Assembly: GCF_014649035.1 (NCBI RefSeq)
Contig: NZ_BMSG01000033.1
Location: forward strand, 1 to 64,000
DNA length: 64,000 nucleotides
Reading direction: 5' to 3'
From: Streptomyces sindenensis
GTDB taxonomy: Bacteria; Actinomycetota; Actinomycetes; Streptomycetales; Streptomycetaceae
In this document: one piece after another, positions 54,023 through 63,549 of the stretch
Layout of the letters: each line of letters opens with the position of its first letter
How positions within the stretch are numbered: position 1 is the stretch's first letter
Made by a program: the position numbers and the translations under genes
The notes under the pieces: model-generated
The model's database searches: none
Told to the model about the DNA's origin: nothing
The model's input: the letters and a program-made list of their open reading frames with translations, nothing else

Positions 54023-54751
54023 ATGACCGCTCTCGCTGTTGACCGTGCCCCGCTGCCCGCGGATCCCTCTCTGATCAGCCTCACCTACCAGCACGAACAC
54101 CCGCTCCAGGCGTACGAGTTCGATGACACGCTGGAACGCTGGACGGTGACCGCGAGGATCGACGGGAACATCCTGGCCGAAGACATGGCAGCGCGCGGTG
54201 ATGCCGACCAAGAGACCCTGGACGCGATCGAGGATGTGCCGGTCGGCCGCATGTCGTTCCTGAGGGTGCGCATGTTCGGCCCCGACAACCCCTTCTACGC
54301 CATGGACTCCTACACCGGGGACGTCTCGCGCATCGGCGAGCGCGTGCTGGACGTCGCCCGCGGCGAGTTCGCCCGCGACTTCGAGGAAGCGCTCGCTCAC
54401 CCCGTCGGCGACCTGCTCGTCATGGACCGCGTCATCCTTGAGCCCGCATGGCGCGGCTTCGGCCTGGGCCCCGTCCTGGCGGGCGCGGCCATCCGCCGCC
54501 TCTCACCAGACTGCACCGCCGTGCTGTGCGAGCCGGGCTCGGCCGACGGACGCACAATGACCGAGGAACAGCACCGCGAGGCAGCGGCCAAGCTCGCACG
54601 CGTGTGGTCCACGGTCGGCTTCGAACCTTTCCAGCACGGCGTCCACTTCCTCGACTGCCACCTCCAGCGCCCCCTCGACCTCCTGGCCGAGCGCCAGCAG
54701 GAGTTCACCGCCCTGTGCCGCTCCTGGAGCGCCCAGCACGGACCCCGGTGA
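54023..54751 (+). CDS. GNAT-like acetyltransferase
   Basis: 242 residues from ATG 54023 (GTG 54020 is adjacent). Motif A-like segment LLVMDRVILEPAWRGFGLGP, then VLAGAAIRRLSPDCTAVLCE, lies near residues 132-170. The N-terminal part (SLTYQHEHPLQAYEFDDTLE) and the C-terminal RVWSTVGFEPFQHGVHFLDC fit a larger GNAT-fold protein. Substrate unknown. Confidence 0.68.
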   Translation: MTALAVDRAPLPADPSLISLTYQHEHPLQAYEFDDTLERWTVTARIDGNILAEDMAARGDADQETLDAIEDVPVGRMSFLRVRMFGPDNPFYAMDSYTGDVSRIGERVLDVARGEFARDFEEALAHPVGDLLVMDRVILEPAWRGFGLGPVLAGAAIRRLSPDCTAVLCEPGSADGRTMTEEQHREAAAKLARVWSTVGFEPFQHGVHFLDCHLQRPLDLLAERQQEFTALCRSWSAQHGPR

Positions 54752-54767
54752 GCCGCAGGTAACTGAA

Positions 54768-55079
54768 GTGAACGAGCAGCTCGCGGAGTCTTCCTCCGCT
54801 GGGACACCGTCGGTGGTGGGGCAGCGCCTGCACGACTTTCTGGATGCGGAGCGAGTAGCGGACGACCTGCGCCGCTACCTCGCAATCGGCCGGCCCCCGC
54901 CCCCGCTTCTCCGTACGCATCGGCATGTCGGAGGAAGTCGACGAGGCTCCGTACGACGGCCGCCGTGGCGCGGTCGACGGCGATCGGCCGGCCACCACTG
55001 CGGTGCTGTCCGTTCTCGTGAACATCGGAGGTGGGCGGGTGCCTCCCGAACTGCTGTCGAAACGCTGCTCTACGACGTG
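54768..55079 (+). pseudogene. Possible frameshifted small gene
   Basis: GTG 54768 opens a frame VNEQLAESSSAGTPSVVGQR, then LHDFLDAERVADDLRRYLAI, with ordinary composition. Near 54890-54910 that frame turns Pro/Arg-rich, while another frame continues sensibly: RIGMSEEVDEAPYDGRRGAV and TTAVLSVLVNIGGGRVPPEL, ending TGA 55079. This looks like one gene broken by a single frameshift. Family unknown; also possible that none of it is coding. Confidence 0.35.
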
Positions 55080-55108
55080 AACAGAACCAGTCGTTTCCGC
55101 CTCGGCGT

Positions 55109-55333
55109 CTACAGGCCGATGCCCTCGGTGGCGGTGTCCTCCCAGAGCGTCTTCGCGTCCAGCGTCGCGGTGGTCTTGAGGTCCTGGACGTCGAGCAGGA
55201 CTACCAGGGTGTAGAAGACGCCGCCCGCGGTCAGGACGGCTGCCGCGAAGGCGAAGGTCAGAGCACGCCCGACCTTTGACAAGCGCAGTTCCCGGTCGTT
55301 CGGGTCCGGTCCGGGCCGACGGTTCGGTGTCAT
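55109..55333 (-). CDS. Small single-pass membrane protein
   Basis: 74 residues from ATG 55333; GTG four codons earlier is an alternative. A basic, Pro-rich N-terminus (MTPNRRPGPDPNDRELRLSK) precedes one transmembrane segment (ALTFAFAAAVLTAGGVFYTL). The short tail LDVQDLKTTATLDAKTLWED is likely outside. Divergent from the sigma-factor gene at 55678. Function unknown. Confidence 0.55.
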   Translation of the reverse strand: MTPNRRPGPDPNDRELRLSKVGRALTFAFAAAVLTAGGVFYTLVVLLDVQDLKTTATLDAKTLWEDTATEGIGL

Positions 55334-55677
55334 AGGAGTGGAGACACGGCCTTCAGACCTGCGGTTGCAGCGGTCGGGAGCGCGCGGACCGATTGCGCCC
55401 TCCGTCGTCGAATGGATTGATCGACGAGCGACTCCGGTGGCGGGGCTCGCCTTGCCACGTATACCGCCCACCTCCTCCGGCCGCCGGCGCGGCGAACCGT
55501 GCGCTCCGGCGGGGAGCGTGATCAGCGAATGGCCTGTGACGCAGGTCACATCATAGATTTCCTCACGATCGGAGCGCTCGTCGCGTCCTTTTGGCACGGG
55601 CACCAAGGGGGGCACGGCCGTGACAGGGGGGCCAGGTGACCGGTAAAGATCACCGACCAATTCGCGAAGGAACCTCA
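55334..55677. promoter_or_regulatory. Divergent promoter region of sigma-factor module
   Basis: 344 bp between two divergent genes. It includes a less GC-rich segment (acgcaggtcacatcatagat near 55539-55558) that could hold a promoter. No gene is seen; the Shine-Dalgarno site for the sigma gene is gaagga at about 55667. Confidence 0.4.
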
Positions 55678-56403
55678 GTGACGAAGTCAACCCGTGGGGA
55701 CTCGGTGCCTCATCAGCGACGCTTCCGGGTTCTTGGTGGCCGCGCAGCCGAAGCCGAGCTGCCGCCGGAGTCCAGGAAGCAGTGGTGCTGGATCTGTGAC
55801 CAGGAGATCAGGCTCCTTAGGCACACGGCGAGCCTCGTAGGGGAGGACAACGAAGGCGTCGTCTTCAACCTGGCGCGCGAGGCCATCTTCAATCAGTTGA
55901 AGAAGGGCCGGGTACGCACCATCAGTGGTTTCGCGCGGCAGGTCATCCTGAACAAGGCGCGTGATCACTGGCGCCGCACTGCCACGCGCTACCAGTACGA
56001 GTTCGCGGCCGGGGACACGGCCAACCTGGAGGCCGCGCTCCCGGTCGACCTCGGTGCTGCGGACCGTGCCGCGGAGATGAAGGACTACGCTGCCGCGCTG
56101 CTGTCCTGCCTGAGCAGCTCGGAGCTGACTGCGTTCGTGCTGATCGAGCTCGACGACCTCTCCTCGGACGAGGCTGCCCGTGCCATCAACGAGATGAATG
56201 GCCTGAAGGAGGAAGACGTTCTCCAGGCCCTTGCGGCTGCCAAGGAGGCGAAGAAGCGCGGTGAGCGCATCACCGTTCTCAAGGACGCCCAGGGGCGCCG
56301 GGTCATGACCGCGGAGAACGCCCGTCAGACCGTGCACCGCGCCCGGACCAAACTCAAGGAGCGCGCCGAGCGGATGCCGATGGGCATCCCGGCCACCGAC
56401 TAG
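55678..56403 (+). CDS. Sigma-70-like factor with insertion in region 4
   Basis: 241 residues from GTG 55678, with gaagga about 7 bp upstream. Region 2 is represented by VVFNLAREAIFNQLKKGRVR and ISGFARQVILNKARDHWRR. Region 4 starts at LSSSELTAFVLIELDDLSSD with EAARAIN and ends TAENARQTVHRARTKLKERA. Between the two halves of the region-4 helix-turn-helix lies an insertion of about 40 charged residues (MNGLKEEDVLQALAAAKEAK...VLKDAQGRRV), which ordinary ECF sigma factors lack. A short-peptide gene and a membrane-protein gene follow, matching the mirror module at 61611-63234. Confidence 0.72.
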   Translation: MTKSTRGDSVPHQRRFRVLGGRAAEAELPPESRKQWCWICDQEIRLLRHTASLVGEDNEGVVFNLAREAIFNQLKKGRVRTISGFARQVILNKARDHWRRTATRYQYEFAAGDTANLEAALPVDLGAADRAAEMKDYAAALLSCLSSSELTAFVLIELDDLSSDEAARAINEMNGLKEEDVLQALAAAKEAKKRGERITVLKDAQGRRVMTAENARQTVHRARTKLKERAERMPMGIPATD

Positions 56404-56517
56404 GACGGTACAGGAGCAGCAGCTGTTCTCTCGGGTGCAGCGGCCCCTTGGCCAGGGCCGCTGCACACCGGGAGTGGGCTGCAATCGCAACCCGCTACTG
56501 GAAAGGGGAAGAGCTAC

Positions 56518-56763
56518 ATGGAAACGCTGTCTTTCATCGTGGCGACCCGCGCTCTCCGGGTACGACGTGCCTGCGTTCGGGTGTGGGATGAGCTTTTGAT
56601 CATGCTGGTGCCTCTTCTGCGTGTGCTCACGTGTGGAGGCGCTCTGCGGCCGCTTGGTCGTCGTGGAGCATCGAGGTCTCTCGCCGTCGTAGGGCCTGCC
56701 CGACTTCTGGGCTCCAAGAGGGAGTTGGTGAACGACGATGACGCGTGCATCACGAGGCCCTAG
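56518..56763 (+). CDS. Short hydrophobic/basic peptide downstream of sigma gene
   Basis: 81 residues. A very strong Shine-Dalgarno (aaaggggaag) lies 8 bp before ATG 56518, which is the main reason to call it. The N-terminal part is METLSFIVATRALRVRRACV, then a hydrophobic stretch DELLIMLVPLLRVLTCGGA, then a basic tail. No family recognised. It is followed by a strong terminator at 56781. A peptide of similar size and character follows the second sigma gene. Confidence 0.55.
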   Translation: METLSFIVATRALRVRRACVRVWDELLIMLVPLLRVLTCGGALRPLGRRGASRSLAVVGPARLLGSKRELVNDDDACITRP

Positions 56764-56780
56764 CGCCTCAGCCTCTAAAT

Positions 56781-56822
56781 GACGCGGGCCGGAGACCTCA
56801 CATTGGGTCTCCGGCTCGCGTC
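56781..56822 (+). terminator. Rho-independent-type terminator
   Basis: Near-perfect hairpin gacgcgggccggagacc / gggtctccggctcgcgtc with one mismatch and a 7-nt loop, followed by tctcttt. It closes the transcript of the sigma factor and short peptide, just after the peptide's TAG. Confidence 0.85.
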
Positions 56823-56916
56823 TCTTTGGTGCCGCGCGAGAGTAGCCCGGCACCACCCGCTCGGACGGCTGGACACCACGACGAGCGGCTGGGACCTGCC
56901 AGCCAAGGACAGCCCC

Positions 56917-57237
56917 ATGACGATGAGGATCCCCCAGCCCAGCGCCGGAGGCCAGAACCTTCCTCCGTACGATGCGCTGATTGCGGCCTCCGAACGCGAG
57001 ATTGCGCGCCGCAAGCGCGAGCTGAAGGAACTCCGACGCCAGCGTCGTCGCGCCCGGCGCGCCGATGCGGCCCAGTTCGTGCACACCCACAGCCGCGCCG
57101 GCGTCTTCTGGATCGGCACGACGGCCTTCACCTCGTCGATGGTGTGCTTCGCGGTGGGCGAGACGCAGATGGGCGCCGACCTGCTGATGTTGGCCGTCCA
57201 GGTCTGGCTGATGCTCCTGGGCCTGCCCCGGCGCTAG
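56917..57237 (+). CDS. Small coiled-coil membrane protein
   Basis: 106 residues from ATG 56917. The N-terminal half is a highly charged helix (YDALIAASEREIARRKRELK, then ELRRQRRRARRADAAQFVHT). Two hydrophobic segments follow (GVFWIGTTAFTSSMVCFAVG, GADLLMLAVQVWLMLLGLPR). The layout is the same as the protein at 61611-61958. Function unknown; in this context it could be an anti-sigma or anchoring protein. Confidence 0.65.
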   Translation: MTMRIPQPSAGGQNLPPYDALIAASEREIARRKRELKELRRQRRRARRADAAQFVHTHSRAGVFWIGTTAFTSSMVCFAVGETQMGADLLMLAVQVWLMLLGLPRR

Positions 57238-57306
57238 CTGTCCCCGTAACGCCGCACGAGGGCGAGCCCGACCACCGGGCCCGCCCTCGGCTGTTTCAGC
57301 GCCCGG

Positions 57307-60300
57307 TCAGCGTCCGAGCTTGGGTCCGGAGCGGCTCGGTGCGGGCGGCTGGTACCGGCGGTTCTGCTGCTCGATCCGGGCGGTCTGCGCCTCCTGGGCC
57401 TGCTGGACTTCGGCGCGTGCCCGGGTTTCTGCGCGGTGGAGCTCCGGGTGCTGCTGGGCGATCCGCTGCCGGAGCTGCTTCTCGGTACGGGCGTCGTCGG
57501 CGACGGCCCGGTACATCGAGGCGGCCTCCCGCGCCTTGTTCGCCGTGGCGGTGACGCGGGCGATGCGCCTCTGGTCGCCGGCGTCCTTCTGCTGGGCGCG
57601 GGCGGGCACCCGGGTCTGGCGCATCTCGGTGAGCCGGGCCGCGAGGGTGTCGGCGTCCGGCACCCGGTGCTCGGTGATACCGAGTACCGAGGTGTACGGG
57701 CTGTCCCGCAGGGTCTTCCAGGCGTCCGTGGCTGCCCGTCCGGCGGCCATCCGAGCTTCGGCGGCCTCGCGGTGCCCGGCGGCCCGGTCGATCTCGGCCT
57801 GCTTCTTGAGCTGGGTGTGCTCTTTGCGGGAGGTGCCCGCCATCCGCAGGGCCAGGCGGCTCTTCTCGTCGGACAGAGACAGGTGGCGCAGGTGCTCGTC
57901 GGCGGTCGCGGCGACCTTGGCGGCCTCCGTCTCCCGGGCCTCCTCGGCGCGGGCGAGGGCCAGGTGCTCGTCGGCCTGGTCCAGCAGCACGTAGATCGGC
58001 GCGACCTCGATCTGCCCGAGGGTGGTTCCGCCGGCGGCGGCGTCCTGGATCTCCTGCACCAGTGCGGCCGCGGCCTCGTCGGCGGCGTCCGCGTCCCGGT
58101 CCTCCAGACGGGCGTCGACGGGCATGGTGGCGATGAGCCGGATCAGCTCCTGGTCGGTGTGGCCGCCGTACGGGCGCTGGTTCCAGGCCCGCGTCCCCGC
58201 CAGCTCCCGCTCCTCCCGCATGTCCTCCAGGCACTGCCGCTGCTCCTTGGTGAGTTGGTACTCGCGCGGCGCGGTGGCTTCTTCCCCCCGCTGCTGGACG
58301 TGCCATGGTGAGCGGGCGCGTGCTGCCGCGGCGCTGACGGCCCTGCTGTTCGTCGGCGACGGCACCACGACGGTCGGGGCCGGGGCGGGCGGCTCTCGGA
58401 ACAGGTCACTCACCATGCTGTCGGGCCGCGACTGCCCGAGGAACCGGGCGTACGCGTCGACGGCGTGCTCCAGGCGCTCTCGCTCCGTACGGGCCGCACC
58501 GAGCCGCGCCCGGGTCTCCTCCGACTCGATCACCGCGAGCGGCAGCCAGAGGTGGTTCTCCTTCTTCCCCCGCGTCAGCCCGGGGTACGCGGCGAACGCG
58601 TTCGCACCGTGCCCGTACATGAGCGAGGTGTCGCACGTCATGCCCTGCGAGGCGGCGATCGTCATCGCGTACCCCAGCGACAGGGCCCCGCCCGCGATCT
58701 GCTCCGGCGTCAGCCACGCGGACACGTACGCGTCGTCCTTCCCGCGCTCGCGGGTACGCCACGTCACCTCGACCCGCCCGTCCTCGGCGATCTCGGAGAC
58801 GACGGCCCGGTACCCGTTCAGCAGGTCCGGCCCCTGCCCGCGCCTCGACCTGTAGTCGTTGGCGCGGACGCGTACGGCGTCGCCCTCGGCGAGGGTGAGC
58901 CGGTCCCCGCCGGGCAGCGCGTAGGTGCGCTCGGTGCCGAGTTCGCCGGCGGCCCGGCGGATCTGCTGCGCCCCCGCGTTGAGCGCGTCGACGTCCGCGT
59001 TCCTCGCGGCGAGGACGACCAGCTCGTCCAGGAGGTCGTGGGTGTTGGGCCAGCGGTCGCGGCGCAGCTCGTCCCAGACGGTGAGGATCTGCGAGCGGGC
59101 CTCGTCCGCCGATTCGGTGGGGTGGACGCGGCCCCGCTCGGCGAGGAGCCGCAGCGCCTGCTCGTGATCGCCGGTCCGCCACACCTCCAAGGCGTGCCGC
59201 TCGGCGGCGTCCTCCTGGGGCCGGTTCTCGCGAAGCGTGAGCCCGCCGACCAGCCGGTGGACCTCGCGGAACCAGCCGCCGGCGGCGACGGCCTGGAGCT
59301 GGAGAGGGTCGCCGATGCCGATGAGCTTGGTGCTGGTGCGGGCCGCCTCGCGCATGAGGACCTCGGCCGCCCGGTCGTCCACCATGGTGGCCTCGTCGAC
59401 GACCAGGACGTCGACGCCGCTGAGTCCGGTCCCGGTGCGGATCTGCTGGAGCCAGGAGGCCACCGTGCGGGCCGGGATGCCGGACGCCTGGGTGAGCTGC
59501 TGGGCGGCCACCGCGCTCAGGCAGGCGCCCGCGTACGTGGTGCCGGTGGCGTCCCACCCGATCCGGCACCCCTCCATCAGCGTGCTCTTGCCCGCCCCGG
59601 CGACGCCGACGACGGTGTCGATGCCGTGCCCGCCGGTCAGCAGCCGCGTGACCGCCGCCCGCTGCTCCTCGGACAGCTCGAAGCCGACCGCCACCTGGAA
59701 GACACTGATGGCGGCCGCGGCCTGGTCGCCGGTCAGCGAGGCGGCCTCCTCGCAGTGCCGGGTGAGCGCCTGGTCCCGTACGTACGCCTCGGCATCCAGG
59801 ATGTCCTGGGTGGTGTACCGGGCGGTCGACGTCATCACGCTGGACCCGTAGTCCGGCGCCCGGACCGCGTACCCGGCCACGTCCAGCACGTCGTCGGCGA
59901 GCTGGTCCAGGCGGCCGACGTCGTCGGCGTCCAGCCCGTACGGCAGCGCGTTGCCGACCACCGCGAGCAGCTGCGCGCGCGAACACATCTTCTCGTTCGC
60001 GGTGAGCCCGTTGGCCGGGTCGAAGATGAGGGTGGCCACGTCGGACGGCGGGGGAATCCGCGGTCCGCCGGGTCCGTCGAGTGCGGGGCCGGCCCCCGGG
60101 TCGGGCGGTCCGGGTGCGGCGGCCGCGACCATCGCGTCGACGTCGACCCCGGCCTCCTCGGCCCGCTGCCGCCAGCTCGCCCGCATCCCGGCCGCGTCGG
60201 CCGCGTGCTTGGCTCGCAGGCTCTCGGCTGCCGCACGGTCTCGCTCCTGGCGCCCGGACTCGTCCCCCGCCATCTCCACGATCCGCCCGTGCCGCCGCGA

Positions 60301-61389
60301 GTACAACTCGCGCACCGCCTCCGGTACGCCCTCGACCTCCCACGCGCCGGTCCGCTCGGCCCGCTCCCGCCGTACGCCGAACCGCTCGTACGTCAGCGCC
60401 CGCACCCGGGCCTTGAAGTGGGCGTCGGCGGCGGCCGCGTGCCGGTGCAGGTCCTGCCCGCTGTTGCCGATGGAGCGCCACTCGCCGTCCTCGCACAACG
60501 CCATGTTGGCGATCGTGATGTGGAGGTGGAGATGTGGGTCGCCGGGCTGCCCGTCACCCATCGGCCGGGCCGACTGGTGCTCGACCGACCATGCGAGCAG
60601 ACCGCCGGTCGCGATCCGGACCGGCCGCCCGTCCTCGGAGCCGACCGCGTACCCGACCCACCGCTCGACCTCCCGGATGGTCTCGGTCTTCGCCCGGTGG
60701 ACCAGGTCGCGGTACTCCTGGCTGTCGGCGTCGGGCAGCAGCCCGGCGAGCGCGCTGTCGCTCTTGGGCATGTCCAGCATCAGGTCCCAGCCGCGCACCC
60801 GGTCGTCCACCCGGGCGTCGGCGTGCTCGCGCGCGTCAGCCAGCTCCTGCTCGCCGTAGACGTCGTCCAGCAAGAGGCCGGCGGCGCGGGCGAGCTTGTG
60901 CAGGGTGCCCACCTGCATCCGGTGCCGGTCGCCCTGGCGGTGGACCATCCGCTGCTGCTGCGCGAGCACCTTCTGCTGCTTCGGCTTGCCCTCCAGCAGA
61001 TCCGCGGCCGCGATCCCGCGCTCCTCGGCGGCGGCCTCGATCGCCTCGACCAGACGGGCCGTCGTGAGCTTGGCGAGCGGGTGCGCACGGGCCGACGTCC
61101 GCGTACGGATGAGCCCTGCCCCGGTCTCCGGGTGTCACCCCGCCATCAGCCTGCGGGCCGCCTCCTTGCCCTCCTCGTCCAGCACCGCACCCTCGGTCAG
61201 CCCGACCGCGGCGAGACTGCTGCCCATCCACACCAGCGCGGCGTCGCCCTCCTCCCGGAGCCGGTACTCCAACGCCCGGTCGGCCTGCTCCTGGACGACG
61301 TCCTCGGACGCCACGACCGAGCACCCGGCCTGCTCCCGCAGCCGGTACTCGACCTGCTCGTCGTCGCGGATCGCCGTCACCCACGCCAT
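57307..61389 (-). pseudogene. MobF (TrwC/TraA-like) conjugative relaxase-helicase, one in-frame TGA
   Basis: About 1360 codons in one frame. MAWVTAIRDDEQVEYRLREQ opens the family N-terminus at 61389, with candidate nicking tyrosines in QVEYRL and ALEYRL. A TGA at 61135-61137 follows residue 84 (ARRLMAG). The frame then continues HPETGAGLIRTRTSARAHPL without a break to 57307. Downstream are the metal-binding histidine triad in DPHLHLHITIANM, a RecD-like helicase with Walker A VVGVAGAGKSTLMEG, DEAT in VLVVDEATMVDD, and GYAMTIAASQGMTCDTSLMY. A Glu/Arg-rich coiled-coil ends the protein. The long remainder can start at GTG 60969 but would lack the tyrosine region. Either it is a recent pseudogene or the two pieces are made separately. 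Confidence 0.88.
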
Positions 61390-61540
61390 GCCCGTGTCCC
61401 CCGTTGTGTTTCTGTGTCCCGCACTGTGTCCCCGCTTGTGCGGTTGTGCATTTCCCGGCTTGCCGGGGTTCCCCCACAGGGGAACCCCCCTTCGTGCTTC
61501 CCCTATTTTTGATCATCATCATCAACGAAACAGGTGAAGG

Positions 61541-61609
61541 CACACACGTCGATGGCCGGAGCCGGTGCCCCGTTCCGCGGGGCACCGGCTCCGGCCATCG
61601 ACGTGTGTG
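61541..61609. terminator. Perfect 32-bp inverted repeat
   Basis: cacacacgtcgatggccgga, continuing to gccccg, is followed by a 5-nt loop (61573-61577) and its exact reverse complement to 61609. Lies 150 bp upstream of the relaxase start and immediately past the end of the membrane-protein gene at 61611, so it probably terminates that leftward transcript. The length and perfection exceed most terminators; a recombination or replication role is possible. Confidence 0.75.
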
Positions 61610-61610
61610 C

Positions 61611-61958
61611 TCAGGTCGTCGTGAAGATCACCATGGCAGCCGCACCGCCCCAGGCGGCGGCGGCGAGCCCGACAAGCTGCAGGGCGACCGACAGTCCACC
61701 GAGAAGGAGGAGAACTCCGGCGGCGACGAAGGCGATCGCACCGATCGCGGCGAGCGTCATACCCGCAGCCCTCCCGGCCCGCACACGAAGCGGCTGCTGG
61801 CGACGGAGCTGGCGACGACGAGCACGAGCGTCACGCCGACGGAGGCGAAGCTCGTGCTCAATCTCGGCCAGCAGCTCCTCGATCGTACGGTCCACGTACG
61901 GCGAGGCCGAGAGATTCTCGTTGCGGTCGCCATGATTGGGCGTGGTGGTCACGGCCAT
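61611..61958 (-). CDS. Small coiled-coil membrane protein (mirror copy)
   Basis: 115 residues from ATG 61958. A charged N-terminal helix (TIEELLAEIEHELRLRRRDA, then RARRRQLRRQQPLRVRAGRA) precedes two hydrophobic segments (MTLAAIGAIAFVAAGVLLLL and LSVALQLVGLAAAAWGGAAA). Same organisation as 56917-57237, with little sequence identity by eye. Ends at a 32-bp perfect hairpin. Confidence 0.65.
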   Translation of the reverse strand: MAVTTTPNHGDRNENLSASPYVDRTIEELLAEIEHELRLRRRDARARRRQLRRQQPLRVRAGRAAGMTLAAIGAIAFVAAGVLLLLGGLSVALQLVGLAAAAWGGAAAMVIFTTT

Positions 61959-62178
61959 TCCCTCACTGAGTACCTGCCGCCGCCGGAGTCAGCTGGGCGG
62001 GGCGCCGGGTGTTTTCACCTCGGTGCAAAGCAAAAGACCAACCGGGCCCCCACTGTGAGCGGAGACCCGGCCTATTTCGTCGATGCCAGATTCTAGTCCT
62101 AGTTCGCTTTTGTCCTTTTTCGGAGCTTTCATGGCGTATGATCCATATTCTGTTGTTGTTGAGTTTTCGGGGTTCAGA

Positions 62179-62382
62179 TCACCCGTCGGTGGCCACGCGA
62201 GTGGAGCTTCGCCGTAGCTGCAGATGGGAGGTGCGGGCCCACCGGCCCGGGCGGCCGCCCGGCCGGCCGGGCAACAAGAGCAGGAGGTCCTCGAAACGAC
62301 CCCGTAGCCAGGTGGAGGCGGCCAAGACCATGGTGATCACCACCACCACGGTTCGACGGACAAGCTGAGAAAATGCGTGCAC
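62179..62382 (-). CDS. Short hydrophobic/basic peptide (mirror copy)
   Basis: 67 residues from GTG 62382, with a textbook aaaggag 7 bp upstream. N-terminal VHAFSQLVRRTVVVVITMVL followed by AASTWLRGRFEDLLLLLPGR, then a basic tail. Positioned after the second sigma gene as 56518-56763 is after the first. No family recognised; a leaderless small membrane or secreted peptide is possible. Confidence 0.55.
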   Translation of the reverse strand: MHAFSQLVRRTVVVVITMVLAASTWLRGRFEDLLLLLPGRPGGRPGRWARTSHLQLRRSSTRVATDG

Positions 62383-62631
62383 AGAGACTCCTTTGGTAGT
62401 GGGCGAGGCACTGGTAGAAGTGATCCACAGAGCACCTCGCCTACCGGTCCGAGCTTGGCCCGGTCTTCCTTTCGAGGGCGACGAACCCTCGAAGACGATC
62501 TTTTATCCAACGCTCCCTTCGCTTCGTTCTTGGAAGTGGCCGATCCGTCATGGACTGGCTAGCCACCACTCGGTGCCGCGGACCGCTCCGTCGTCGTTGC
62601 GGACGGCCCGTGCTCACCTGGAAGTGGGTAG
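62383..62631. other. Spacer between sigma gene and peptide gene
   Basis: 249 bp between the sigma gene stop and the peptide start on the minus strand. No gene seen. The adjoining stretch 62090-62175 is the least GC-rich part of this region (ttcgcttttgtcctttttcg) and may hold a promoter or terminator. Confidence 0.35.
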
Positions 62632-63234
62632 TCAGTCGCCGGCCAGGGCCAGCCCGTCGCGCTTTCGTCGAGCGTGGCGCAGGGCATCGCGTACCGAGCC
62701 CTTCGTGGTGCCCAGGAGGTCGGCGATCATGGGCGCCTTCAGCTCGTACGCTTCCGCCAGAACGAACGCCGCCAGCTGCAGCTCGCTCATCTCGGCCTTG
62801 AGGATCTTCATGGCCGGCGCGAGATCGGCAAGACTCTGAGTCTCCGCACTGGGGTGCGCTTCCTCCTCCAGCAGGTAGACGTGATCGCCGACGAAATGCT
62901 CCGCGCGCTTGGCGAGCTCGGCGAGATGGGCTCGGACCTTCTGCCGAACTACCGCGTAGACGTACGACTCCACGCCTGAACCAAGCAAGGGGAGGCTGGG
63001 GTTCTTCTGCTCGATCGGCCCGCCGTTCTGCAATCGAAGGAAGATCGCGAACCAGACCTGGGCATCGATCTCGTCAACCACCGTGGCCTGGGCGCCGCCA
63101 GTCAGTCGGTATACGAGCCGTCGCACGGACGGCGCCATTTTCCTGAGAGCCTCCCACTGATGCTCAGCTTCAGGCGATAGCCCCTTCCCGCGTGGTCGCG
63201 GGATCCTCCTGTTCTCCTCGCTAGCACTGCTCAC
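62632..63234 (-). CDS. Sigma-70-family factor (ECF-like)
   Basis: 200 residues from GTG 63234 (VSSASEENRRIPRPRGKGLS), with gaggggc upstream. Region 2: VRRLVYRLTGGAQATVVDEI with DAQVWFAIFLRLQNG, then VESYVYAVVRQKVRAHLAEL. Region 4: MSELQLAAFVLAEAYELKAP, MIADLLGTTKGSVRDALRHA with RRKRDGLAL, a standard helix-turn-helix without the insertion found in the other sigma gene. Heads a leftward module of sigma factor, short peptide and membrane protein. Confidence 0.72.
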   Translation of the reverse strand: MSSASEENRRIPRPRGKGLSPEAEHQWEALRKMAPSVRRLVYRLTGGAQATVVDEIDAQVWFAIFLRLQNGGPIEQKNPSLPLLGSGVESYVYAVVRQKVRAHLAELAKRAEHFVGDHVYLLEEEAHPSAETQSLADLAPAMKILKAEMSELQLAAFVLAEAYELKAPMIADLLGTTKGSVRDALRHARRKRDGLALAGD

Positions 63235-63494
63235 GGGGCCGCCCCTCTCAACTCGTACGCCCGCGAACGCCGCGTCCACGGGATCTTCTGGAAAGCAGAA
63301 CCCCGGAGCTGCAGGAGTGTGAGACGAGATTCAGAAGTTTTTCGGCAGACCCCCAACTGATGTCGACAGCAACCAGAGAACGCGCGGTCCCGACAACCGC
63401 GAGTTGTCGTCCGGCGACGCGGAGGCTCGCCGCGCCCCCACCGCGGCACACCTCTGCTAGGTAGAGGCCGGAGTCGGGCCGTACGCTCGCACGA

Positions 63495-63527
63495 AAGCGC
63501 CCCCGGCCTATCCGGCCGAGGGCGCTT
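63495..63527 (-). terminator. Hairpin terminator
   Basis: aagcgcccccggcc / ggccgagggcgctt with a 5-nt loop and one mismatch, 22 bp beyond the stop of the partial gene at 63550. It ends that leftward transcript before the sigma gene's upstream region (63235-63494), in which I see no gene. Confidence 0.72.
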
Positions 63528-63549
63528 GAAGTCTGATGCGGACGGTCTG

